Assembly (NCBI GenBank): GCA_046155615.1
Contig: JBJXFP010000129.1
Location: 1 to 8,705 of the forward strand
Source of the DNA: JANNVZ01 sp046155615
GTDB lineage: Bacteria; Bacteroidota; Bacteroidia; Flavobacteriales_D; Sanyastnellaceae
DNA length: 8,705 nt
Direction of reading: 5' to 3'
Made by a program: the position numbers and the translations under genes. The notes beneath the pieces are model-generated. The model worked only from the letters and a program-made list of their open reading frames with translations. It did not search any database and was not told the DNA's origin. This document shows, in pieces, positions 1 through 6,404 of this stretch. The number at the start of each line of letters is the position of its first letter. Within the stretch, counting starts at the first letter, position 1.

Positions 1-303
1 TTTCTTTTTGCCTACAGGCAACACTGGTTGTGCATTTACCATACTTACACGGTAGCTGTGCTCACGGTAGATAGACGATGCCTCACCGGGTGTGCTTCCC
101 ACGGGATGCAAGAATTTGAGTATTGAAGGGTCAAAAAATTGCCAGGTAAAACCACCGGACTCAAGCCACAATGCACCCGTTGGAAGGGCCGCGCGAAACT
201 GAACTTGTGCCGGCCACTGGCCTTTGTTCTCTACCATTTCAGCTTGAGCATTCAGTTGCGCACCAAGCAGCATATAGAATATGGTAGTGAGAAAAATTTT
301 CAT
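1..303 (-). CDS. Secreted protein with DUF7948-like N-terminus, 3' end outside window (partial)
   Basis: The minus strand is open from an ATG at 303 down to base 1, giving 101 codons without a stop, so this is the N-terminal part of a longer gene leaving the window. Residues 1-20 form a typical signal peptide (MKIFLTTIF, hydrophobic core, then LNAQA), with cleavage likely near residue 19-20. It is followed at once by VENKGQWPAQVQF, then GALWLESGGFTWQFFD. An ENKGQW stretch just after the signal peptide, followed by a GALxLE..GFT segment, is typical of the DUF7948 domain. That domain opens many large Bacteroidota exoproteins with SBBP or PKD repeats and a T9SS C-terminal domain. The C-terminus is not visible, so secretion by T9SS is inferred. 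The ATG is chosen because the signal peptide starts there; no Shine-Dalgarno sequence precedes it. The gene is divergent from the secreted gene starting at 554. Exact function is unknown. Confidence 0.82.
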   Translation of the reverse strand, partial: MKIFLTTIFYMLLGAQLNAQAEMVENKGQWPAQVQFRAALPTGALWLESGGFTWQFFDPSILKFLHPVGSTPGEASSIYREHSYRVSMVNAQPVLPVGKKK

Positions 304-349
304 AGCGGGCTTGGTCAAGACAGTGTACAACCACATTTAGTTGTCACAT

Positions 350-357
350 CAAAAATA
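350..357 (-). promoter_or_regulatory. Candidate -7 promoter element for the DUF7948-like gene
   Basis: Read on the minus strand this is TATTTTTG, an exact match to the Bacteroidota -7 consensus TAnnTTTG. It lies 46 bp upstream of the ATG at 303, which would give a leader of about 40 nt. No TTG is found 17-23 bp further upstream, so only half of the usual promoter is supported. Confidence 0.4.
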
Positions 358-495
358 GAAAAATGGCGGTCACTTCTATTGTGTGTAGGGTTACCAATTA
401 CTGATCTGTATTTAGCGATGTCCGGCCAATTGGAGCATTTGGATATTGTCTGCATGTTGTAGTTGGAAAGCAGCATGAGTGCATATCTATAATTC

Positions 496-503
496 TATAT
501 TTG
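496..503 (+). promoter_or_regulatory. Candidate -7 promoter element for the first T9SS cargo gene
   Basis: TATATTTG matches TAnnTTTG exactly and is followed by GCGGCC. It lies 50 bp upstream of the ATG at 554, leaving an AT-rich leader of roughly 45 nt with no Shine-Dalgarno sequence, as is common in this phylum. The nearest upstream TTG (463-465) is 30 bp away, too far for a standard -33 element. Confidence 0.45.
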
Positions 504-553
504 GCGGCCTTTTTTATCAAACTACTTATTCATATTAAAAAATCATTACGCAA

Positions 554-2473
554 ATGAAAAAAATCTACTTGCTTGCTTTTTCATTGGTAGCTGCTGTGGG
601 TGCAAATGCACAAACCCAACAGGTGACAGCTCAGAAAAAACAATTTACCAGGGATGAAATTACTCCCACTTCTATTGTGATGCGTCAGGATCGCATCCAG
701 GATGCTTCTATCCTGCGCACTGTTATTTTCGAAGAAGACTTTCAGGCAGTAACAGGAACTTTGCCCCAACCTCTTCCCGCATTATGGTCAACGCCTATAG
801 TGACTACCATCATTGACGATTTTGATGAACCTGATGAGCCTATCATTGATGTGTCATCATTCACCGTGCAAAATTCTGAAACTGCCGTAGCTGGTGGCTA
901 TTGGCCCGTGCCTGAGTATGGCGGAAGCAATCAGTTTGCAGGTGCCAACGATGATGCAGACCCATGTAATTGCGCTAACGCGGACACTTACCTGCAAACT
1001 CCGGTTATTGACTTCAGCGATGCTACTAACCCGGCCTTGATTTTCGACATCTTCCACGATCAAGGATTTGGCGGTGGCGCAGCCATAGCCCAAATCTCTA
1101 CCAATGGCACTGACTGGGTGGACATGGTCTATAGCGGCAGCGATGATGGCACTTTGCCTGTAGATGAAAGCGTTTGGCAGACTTGCATATTCCTGTTGTT
1201 TGAGTATGCCGGTGAATCAACTGTTTCAATCCGCTTCCATTGGACTGATAACGACACATGGGCATCAGGCTTTGCTGTAGACAATGTGGAAGTTGGTGAC
1301 CTTGAAGCCAACAACATGGCCCTCAACAAAGTGGTTTTTGGCAACTGGTATATGGAGGATTTCATAGAAGGTTTCTGGGACTACACCATGATCCCTGTTT
1401 CTCAAACTTCAGAGATTCAGGCAACTGCCATCGTTGCTAATAATGGTTTGAACGACCAGACCGGAGTTACATTCAACCTTGAAGTTTCAATGAATGGTAC
1501 TGAGGTTTCAGGCAGCCCGTTTGTAAGTGATCAGACTGCAGATACTCCAAGTCTTCAAAAGGATACACTTTCAGTATTGACACCCTACATACCAGGTGAG
1601 CTTGGTGAGGTAAGCATAGAGTGTTCAGTAGTATCAACAGTTACCGATGACGACCCAACGGATGACAGTTCTACCAAATCACTGATGATAACCGCTGAAA
1701 CTTATGCACGCGATGCAGATGCTGCACAAGCATTTGTGCTTATAGCCAACGAGGAGATTTATGGCAACCTGTTTGGAATGCATGCCAACGAGTTCTTTGG
1801 CGGGATAGACGTAGCAGTGGGCGGAGGTACTGATGAAGGTACCATCATTCAAGGTCAATTGTTCTACTTCGATGGATTGGACGAAGATGGCTTGCCAGTT
1901 CTTTCGGATGTGGACGACTCTTTTACAGTTCAACATATCGTGACCGCTGACGATCTCAATGGTGTGGGCGAAAACAATTTCATCACGCTTGGTTTCGAAG
2001 ATGGCGCACAGGAACTGGAAGCCGATGTCACCTACATGGCTTGCATTATCAATTTGGATGGTGGCGACTTGCGCATACCAGTTTCTGGCCCCAACAACTG
2101 GCCGGCTTCATGGATATACTCTGGTGGCGAGTGGGGCTGGACAGGCTCAGTACCTATGATTCGTTTGAATGGCGATCCAAACGTATCAGTGAAGGAAAAC
2201 GAAACTGTTGCCAATACTGTAACAGTGGATCAAAACATGCCAAACCCTGCAAATGGTATCACAGTGATAAACTACAACCTGCCAGCAGCAGAAGTGGTAA
2301 CCATCACCGTGCGTGACATGACCGGCCGTACAGTGAAGGTGATGAACCTCGGCAAACAAACACCTGGTGCACAACGCTATGAGTTGAATGTGTCGGACCT
2401 CAGCGCAGGTTCTTACACATACACCCTGGTGGCTGGCGAGGTTGCTGCAACCAAAGAGATGATTGTGAAATAA
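554..2473 (+). CDS. T9SS type A cargo protein with adhesin-like jelly-roll and CARDB-like domains
   Basis: A 639-residue exported protein of unknown specific function. Residues 1-20 are a signal peptide (MKKIYLLAF... ending ANAQ). Residues about 57-248 resemble the choice-of-anchor J/cleaved-adhesin jelly-roll: an early EDF motif (61-63), YLQTPVIDFS (146-155), ISTNGTDW (181-188) and a closing FAVDNVEV (240-247). Residues about 252-382 look like a CARDB-type beta-sandwich (VANNGLNDQTGVTF) ending in an acidic Asp/Thr stretch, possibly metal-binding. Residues about 385-540 form a domain I cannot name, ending WTGSVPMIRL. Residues about 557-639 are the sorting domain, with NMPNPANG and a final beta-rich Lys-ending segment. 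T9SS domains of this kind route proteins from periplasm to cell surface or medium. The ATG is fixed by the signal peptide. A paralogue follows at 2613. No catalytic motif is seen, so adhesion or a structural role is inferred only. Confidence 0.85.
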   Translation: MKKIYLLAFSLVAAVGANAQTQQVTAQKKQFTRDEITPTSIVMRQDRIQDASILRTVIFEEDFQAVTGTLPQPLPALWSTPIVTTIIDDFDEPDEPIIDVSSFTVQNSETAVAGGYWPVPEYGGSNQFAGANDDADPCNCANADTYLQTPVIDFSDATNPALIFDIFHDQGFGGGAAIAQISTNGTDWVDMVYSGSDDGTLPVDESVWQTCIFLLFEYAGESTVSIRFHWTDNDTWASGFAVDNVEVGDLEANNMALNKVVFGNWYMEDFIEGFWDYTMIPVSQTSEIQATAIVANNGLNDQTGVTFNLEVSMNGTEVSGSPFVSDQTADTPSLQKDTLSVLTPYIPGELGEVSIECSVVSTVTDDDPTDDSSTKSLMITAETYARDADAAQAFVLIANEEIYGNLFGMHANEFFGGIDVAVGGGTDEGTIIQGQLFYFDGLDEDGLPVLSDVDDSFTVQHIVTADDLNGVGENNFITLGFEDGAQELEADVTYMACIINLDGGDLRIPVSGPNNWPASWIYSGGEWGWTGSVPMIRLNGDPNVSVKENETVANTVTVDQNMPNPANGITVINYNLPAAEVVTITVRDMTGRTVKVMNLGKQTPGAQRYELNVSDLSAGSYTYTLVAGEVAATKEMIVK

Positions 2474-2493
2474 TCAGTAAAATTTTCATTCAT

Positions 2494-2525
2494 AAAAAGG
2501 CCCCCATGCAGCGGGGCCTTTTTTT
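2494..2525 (+). terminator. Intrinsic terminator after the first T9SS cargo gene
   Basis: A perfect 11-bp stem pairs 2494-2504 (AAAAAGGCCCC) with 2513-2523 around an 8-nt loop, and the T-run extends to 2525. It starts 20 bp after the stop codon and separates this gene from its downstream paralogue. The A-run on the left arm means it could also work in reverse, but no minus-strand gene points at it. Confidence 0.92.
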
Positions 2526-2561
2526 ATGCATCTGTCGGTAGGGTGTATGAGGGCACACGTG

Positions 2562-2574
2562 TACTTTCACGCGC
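2562..2574 (+). promoter_or_regulatory. Weak promoter-like motif before the second T9SS cargo gene
   Basis: TACTTTCACGCGC lies just past the preceding terminator and 38 bp before the ATG at 2613. It departs from the TAnnTTTG consensus at two positions. It does share the TACTTT...GCGC layout with the sequence before ispD at 4679-4691. No -33 TTG is visible. A promoter must lie in this 87 bp gap if the upstream terminator is efficient, and this is the best candidate, not a firm call. Confidence 0.28.
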
Positions 2575-2612
2575 TCAAAAATTTTTTTACAATTAACCCA
2601 TAACATTCAGAG

Positions 2613-4589
2613 ATGAAAAAAATTTACTTACTGGCTGTTGCTTCTGTAGTTGCAATGGCATCGTTCGGACAAAAGCAACAGGCTGTGTCTGATCAAAAAG
2701 CAACACCACGTCCGGTGTTAGTGCAAGATGGTGACGGTCACCCCGTGACCGTTTCAACCACTCGCGGCAGTGGCGGCTCTACCTTTTGGTGCGAAGACTT
2801 TTCAAACGGACTTGCCGGAAGCAATGGCGTTGGTGCAATGACCATACAAGATAGCGGAACAGATCCAATCTGGATGATGGCTGATGCAAACAGCCCTGCC
2901 GGACAATTCTCCTCAAACTTAGCTGCTATGGCATCCCCTACTGCAGCCAATGGCTGGGTAGTGTTCGACTGCGACCTTTACAACGATGACCTGGCAAATG
3001 TGGAAACTGTGAGCGGGACGCTTACCACGCCCTCATTGGATATGACAAGCCTTTCTTCTGTTATCGTGGACTACTATCAGTACTTCCGCTATTGCTGCTT
3101 TTCTGCTTCACCACTTACCTTAGAAGTAAGTGTGGATGGTGGTACCAACTGGACAGTGTTTCCGGGCCACGGCACTTTCATCCCTTCTGCCAACACACTT
3201 TCAGCAAATCCGCTTAACACCACCGTGGATATCTCTTGCGTGGCTGCCGGAGAATCTAATGTGCGCATCCGTTGGGGCTACAACACAGCGATTGCTGATG
3301 GTTACTCACACTACTTCTGGGGGATTGATGACATCTGCATTTATGAAAATGAAAGCGACAACGATCTGGAAATAGTGCAGGTAACAAATGGTGATGTGTT
3401 CAACCTCTGGGAATACCGCGTAACTCCGATGGAGCAAAAAGTAGCTGCTGGTGATGGTGGTGTGTTCTCACAAATTATCTATCGCAACAAAGGCTATCAG
3501 GATCAAACCAACACAGTAGTTACACTGGAGGTAATAGGCCTTGATGGTACCACGGTGCTCACCACTGTGCAGTCGGCTCCGTTCACAGCTCCTTCTACTA
3601 CCAATGATGTGGATTGCCCTGCAGCTCCATATGATACCCTTGCGTTATTTACCAACTGGGAGCCTGCAGCCGGAGCAACTGGTGTATATATCCTGCGTGC
3701 AACAATTTCAAGCGATGCCACCGACCTTACCCCTGAAAACAATACTTACGACCATGACATCGAATACACCGATTATGAATACGGGCACGATGCACTTGAT
3801 TCACTGAACATACAAGTAGGCCCTGCTGATGCTGATACTCCCGGCAATTTCCAGCCGTGCGGATTCGGGAACTTCTTTACATTCCCTAATGCAGGTTCTA
3901 CCGCTTATGGTCTCACCACACTTTTTGGCAGCAACTGCAATGCCGATGTCTTCATGCAGGCATTGCTTGTAGAGATAGAAGCCGGTGGCAACCTTAATGA
4001 CAATGGTGCCGAAGTGGGCTACAATGAATTTGAAACGTTGAACCAAACATGGATTGATGCTGACTATCCACAATACTTCCCATTTGAAGATGCGGTGGAT
4101 ATAGATGAAACATTGGTTTATTTCTGCGGTGTGCGCAACCCTGATGAAAGCTCTGAGGAACTTTGGGTGCTTTGCTGGGACGATAGCGATACTGACAACT
4201 CAACAGGCTCATTCGAACAAACAGGCGATGGCGATTTTGTGTGGTTCGGCTCACAAACCTTTACCCCGTATGTACGCCTCATTCTTGAGAACCGCACCAG
4301 CGTGGAAGAACTTGCACAGCAAGTAGGCTTGTCAAACTTCCTCATCAGCCCTAACCCTGCGGTGAACATGGCCAATGTGAACTTCACACTTGCGAAAGCC
4401 CGCTATGTGGCTTACGAAGTGCGCAGCATCGATGGCAAACTGATAGAGTGGGCTAACCTTGGTATGTATAACCAGGGCAACAACACATTGCCTTTGGATG
4501 TAACTGAATACGCTGCGGGCAACTACATCGTGAACATCATCATAGATGGTGAGCACATCTTCACGCAACAAATGAGTGTGACTAAATAA
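2613..4589 (+). CDS. T9SS type A cargo protein, cysteine-rich paralogue of the preceding gene
   Basis: A 658-residue exported protein of unknown function, laid out like its upstream neighbour. Its signal peptide opens with the same MKKIYLLA and ends near FGQ (18-20). A jelly-roll, adhesin-like domain spans about 57-246, with EDF again at 61-63, TTPSLDMTSLSS (138-149), VSVDGGTNW (172-180) and a closing YFWGIDDICIYE (234-245). A CARDB-like domain spans about 248-386 (YRNKGYQDQTNTVVTLEV). The unnamed third domain spans about 388-560 and ends TPYVRLIL. The sorting tail spans about 574-658, with ISPNPAVN and a final VTK. The mature chain has 11 cysteines (60, 120, 161, 162, 209, 242, 335, 416, 442, 505, 521) against five in the neighbour, which suggests disulfide bonds outside the cytoplasm. 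No catalytic motif is recognised. The shared order of domains supports an old tandem duplication, while the differing codons in the identical N-terminus argue against a recent one. Confidence 0.85.
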   Translation: MKKIYLLAVASVVAMASFGQKQQAVSDQKATPRPVLVQDGDGHPVTVSTTRGSGGSTFWCEDFSNGLAGSNGVGAMTIQDSGTDPIWMMADANSPAGQFSSNLAAMASPTAANGWVVFDCDLYNDDLANVETVSGTLTTPSLDMTSLSSVIVDYYQYFRYCCFSASPLTLEVSVDGGTNWTVFPGHGTFIPSANTLSANPLNTTVDISCVAAGESNVRIRWGYNTAIADGYSHYFWGIDDICIYENESDNDLEIVQVTNGDVFNLWEYRVTPMEQKVAAGDGGVFSQIIYRNKGYQDQTNTVVTLEVIGLDGTTVLTTVQSAPFTAPSTTNDVDCPAAPYDTLALFTNWEPAAGATGVYILRATISSDATDLTPENNTYDHDIEYTDYEYGHDALDSLNIQVGPADADTPGNFQPCGFGNFFTFPNAGSTAYGLTTLFGSNCNADVFMQALLVEIEAGGNLNDNGAEVGYNEFETLNQTWIDADYPQYFPFEDAVDIDETLVYFCGVRNPDESSEELWVLCWDDSDTDNSTGSFEQTGDGDFVWFGSQTFTPYVRLILENRTSVEELAQQVGLSNFLISPNPAVNMANVNFTLAKARYVAYEVRSIDGKLIEWANLGMYNQGNNTLPLDVTEYAAGNYIVNIIIDGEHIFTQQMSVTK

Positions 4590-4617
4590 ACAAGGATAAT
4601 ATTTTTATATAGCTGAC

Positions 4618-4650
4618 AAGAGGCTGCTTCAATTGAGGCAGCCTCTTTTC
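4618..4650 (+). terminator. Intrinsic terminator after the second T9SS cargo gene
   Basis: A 13-bp stem with one G-U pair joins 4618-4630 to 4635-4647 around an AATT loop. The core is GAGGCTGC/GCAGCCTC, followed by TTTT. It begins 28 bp after the stop codon at 4587-4589 and insulates ispD from the secreted-protein genes. Confidence 0.9.
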
Positions 4651-4651
4651 A

Positions 4652-4691
4652 TTTGAATGCCCGGGTCACATTCACTTTTACTTTGTGCGCC
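4652..4691 (+). promoter_or_regulatory. Candidate ispD promoter
   Basis: TTTG at 4652-4655 lies 23 bp before TACTTTG at 4679-4685. These resemble the Bacteroidota -33 (TTG) and -7 (TAnnTTTG) elements, with the -7 one base short of consensus. The site follows the preceding terminator directly. Initiation would fall near 4690, downstream of the GTG at 4685 and about 35 nt upstream of the TTG at 4724, which favours the latter as the ispD start. Confidence 0.42.
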
Positions 4692-4723
4692 CCACACTGA
4701 CGCATCATAGTCCCGATTTTTTC

Positions 4724-5392
4724 TTGAAAAAACACTTGATCATAGTAGCAGCAGGCAGCGGAAGCCGCATGGGTGCCGCGGTGCCCAAACAATTTTTGCA
4801 ATTGGCAGGCAAGCCGGTGCTGATGCATACCATGGAATTGTTTGCAGACACACTTCCCGATCTGAATATGGTATTGGTGCTTTCAGAAAATCAAATGCAG
4901 TATTGGGAAGACTTATGCCGTACGCTGGCATTCCACTTACCACATCATGTGGTGGCCGGAGGGGCTGAACGCTTTCACTCCGTGTTGCAGGGATTGAATG
5001 CAATAACTGATACAGAAGGTGTGGTTGGTGTGCACGATGCTGTGCGGCCTCTGGTGAACAAAGTTGTGATAGAGCGCTGCTATGCTACGGCCCTGCAAAT
5101 GGGCAATGCTGTGCCCATGATTGGCCTGAGCGACTGCCTGCGTGAAATGGTGGCGGGCGTGAGCCATGTGGTGGACAGAAGCAAATATTGCTTAGTGCAG
5201 ACGCCACAATGTTTTCTGCTGAATCAGTTGCGCGAGGCATACGGGCAGCCTTTCGAACCTCATTTTACTGACGATGCGGCCGTGGCTGAGGCAGCAGGCT
5301 ATGCCATCCATCTGGTGGAAGGCAACGAGGAAAATATCAAACTGACGCATCCTGCTCACTTTCGTCTGGCTGAGGCTCTGTGGCAGCGCTAA
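4724..5392 (+). CDS. ispD: 2-C-methyl-D-erythritol 4-phosphate cytidylyltransferase
   Basis: IspD joins CTP and 2-C-methyl-D-erythritol 4-phosphate to make CDP-methylerythritol, the third step of the non-mevalonate isoprenoid pathway, in the cytoplasm. From the TTG at 4724 the protein has 222 residues, the usual family length. It shows the nucleotide-binding loop AAGSGSRMG (9-17), PKQ (21-23), AGGAERFHSV, HDAVRP, VQTPQCF, TDDA and NIKLTHP, all in the expected order. The frame extends upstream to a GTG at 4685, adding 13 residues. I prefer TTG because MKKHLIIVAAG matches the common family N-terminus and because the candidate -7 element overlaps the GTG. No ATG is available before the binding loop. 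The last 56 bp overlap the 3' end of the convergent protease gene. The gene stands alone, with no ispF or other pathway gene next to it here. Confidence 0.95.
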   Translation: MKKHLIIVAAGSGSRMGAAVPKQFLQLAGKPVLMHTMELFADTLPDLNMVLVLSENQMQYWEDLCRTLAFHLPHHVVAGGAERFHSVLQGLNAITDTEGVVGVHDAVRPLVNKVVIERCYATALQMGNAVPMIGLSDCLREMVAGVSHVVDRSKYCLVQTPQCFLLNQLREAYGQPFEPHFTDDAAVAEAAGYAIHLVEGNEENIKLTHPAHFRLAEALWQR

Positions 5393-6323
5393 CTTCTGCA
5401 TCCAATCCGAGATAGGCATGAGCGTATGCCGGCCATTTGCTTCGGTTGCTCAGGTAATATGTAGCCAGCCCAAACAGGGCAAATGAAAGTATGTAGTTGA
5501 ATAACACACCTCCACTGTCTGCACTCAACTCTTCGCCATTCAATGAATGGTAGGTCATGAAGGTGACAATGGCCAGTGTGTTGTTGGCTGCATGTGCCAG
5601 CATACTGGTCCAAAGGCTGCCACTCCAGACAACCAAATATCCAAGCAAAGCACCCATCAACATACGTGGCAGAAAACCATAGAACTGCATGTGTATGGCG
5701 CTGAATAGTGCAGCCGAGACCCAGATAGCCAGGTGTATGTTTCTGAAAGCCTTGGCCAGCAGCGGCTGCAGTACCCCGCGAAATAAAAGCTCCTCGCACA
5801 CTGCCGGCAGCAGTGCAATAGAAACTATGGTGATGCCCGTATCCCAGCCATTAGACGAGGTCAGCATCACCTCGGTAAGTTGTTCTGCGGCTTGCTCCTT
5901 TGGTGCCGCCCACTGTGCAAACCGCGAGCCTTCGGGCAGCAGCCACTCATTCAGGCGGCTCACCACATCTATCCAGGCGGCTGACAGAAATATGTATGCA
6001 ATGCCGGATAGGGCGAAGAAGCCGGGTGTGCGCAGCATGAGTCCGTTCACTGTTTTTTTCCCGAACAAAAAATAAAATGCCACGGCAGGCAGCAAAAATG
6101 AAAACACTTGTGTGATGCTGTTGGCCCATTTCAACACATTGCTGTTCTCGGCTACAGGTGCTGAAATGATTGCTGCCACACCATCTAACGATGTGCCTGT
6201 GACCGCTACTATGTAAAACAGTGAAAGCGCATTGCCAATCAACAGTCCAAACAGAACCATCATGACCAATATCAGAAACTTGATCCATGGATGCAATTCA
6301 TGGTAAACAGAAGTGGAAGACAT
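5337..6323 (-). CDS. CPBP-family intramembrane glutamic endopeptidase (CAAX protease-like)
   Basis: A 328-residue multi-pass membrane protein of the CPBP/ABI (Rce1-like) family. I count seven or eight likely membrane segments, near residues 13-40, 68-88, 100-122, 162-180, 197-212, 217-237, 240-258 and 273-292. The three family motifs are intact: EELLFRG (E177, E178, R182), F207-x3-H211, and H244-x3-N248. Family members are proteases cutting within or near the membrane, some acting on prenylated or bacteriocin-related substrates; the substrate here is unknown. The start is taken at the ATG at 6323 (MSSTSVYHEL), just before the first membrane segment. The longer frame to 6422 would run into the divergent dusB gene and adds a sequence unlike the family. 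The C-terminal tail (about 303-328) is acidic and Ser/Ala-rich, and its last 18 codons are antisense to the end of ispD. Confidence 0.88.
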   Translation of the reverse strand: MSSTSVYHELHPWIKFLILVMMVLFGLLIGNALSLFYIVAVTGTSLDGVAAIISAPVAENSNVLKWANSITQVFSFLLPAVAFYFLFGKKTVNGLMLRTPGFFALSGIAYIFLSAAWIDVVSRLNEWLLPEGSRFAQWAAPKEQAAEQLTEVMLTSSNGWDTGITIVSIALLPAVCEELLFRGVLQPLLAKAFRNIHLAIWVSAALFSAIHMQFYGFLPRMLMGALLGYLVVWSGSLWTSMLAHAANNTLAIVTFMTYHSLNGEELSADSGGVLFNYILSFALFGLATYYLSNRSKWPAYAHAYLGLDAEVSAATEPQPDESEQDASV

Positions 6324-6386
6324 GCGGCCAAAGAAAACCAATCGAGAGCAATTGGCGGCAAACTCACGCACTTCATCTGCACGGTC

Positions 6387-6394
6387 TATTTTTG
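6387..6394 (+). promoter_or_regulatory. Candidate -7 promoter element close to dusB
   Basis: TATTTTTG matches TAnnTTTG exactly but ends only 10 bp before the dusB ATG at 6405. If used, the transcript would begin within a few bases of the start codon and be nearly leaderless. No TTG lies 17-23 bp upstream (the nearest is at 6352-6354, 32 bp away), so a chance match is possible in this 81 bp divergent gap. Confidence 0.33.
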
Positions 6395-6404
6395 CCGACT
6401 CCTC

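Larger units (their letters stand above)
304..553. other. Divergent intergenic region between two secreted-protein genes
   Basis: This 250 bp stretch separates the starts of two divergent genes for exported proteins and must hold the promoters of both. Visible in it are one -7-type motif on each strand (350-357 minus, 496-503 plus), a perfect 8-bp palindrome CCAATTGG at 426-433, and an A/T-rich run (about 511-553) before the ATG at 554. No convincing -33 TTG element lies at the usual distance from either motif. I see no small gene, RNA gene or terminator here. A plus-strand open frame crossing 139-462 has no recognisable product and is mostly antisense to the divergent gene. Confidence 0.7.

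Noticed and set aside
426..433. CCAATTGG palindrome between the divergent secreted-protein genes, considered as an operator
   Set aside because: A single 8-bp palindrome is expected by chance in such a length, and no second copy or recognised regulator site supports it.
139..462. Plus-strand open frame of 107 codons at the left end
   Set aside because: It is largely antisense to the signal-peptide-bearing minus-strand gene, has no family motif, and spans the divergent promoter region.
5689..6075. Plus-strand open frame of 128 codons inside the protease gene
   Set aside because: It is antisense to the conserved CPBP motifs and its product has no recognisable character; it looks like a shadow frame.
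6291..6404. N-terminal extension of the DusB frame
   Set aside because: The 38 extra residues lack family resemblance, overlap the start of the divergent protease gene, and the ATG at 6405 gives the usual DusB length and N-terminus.
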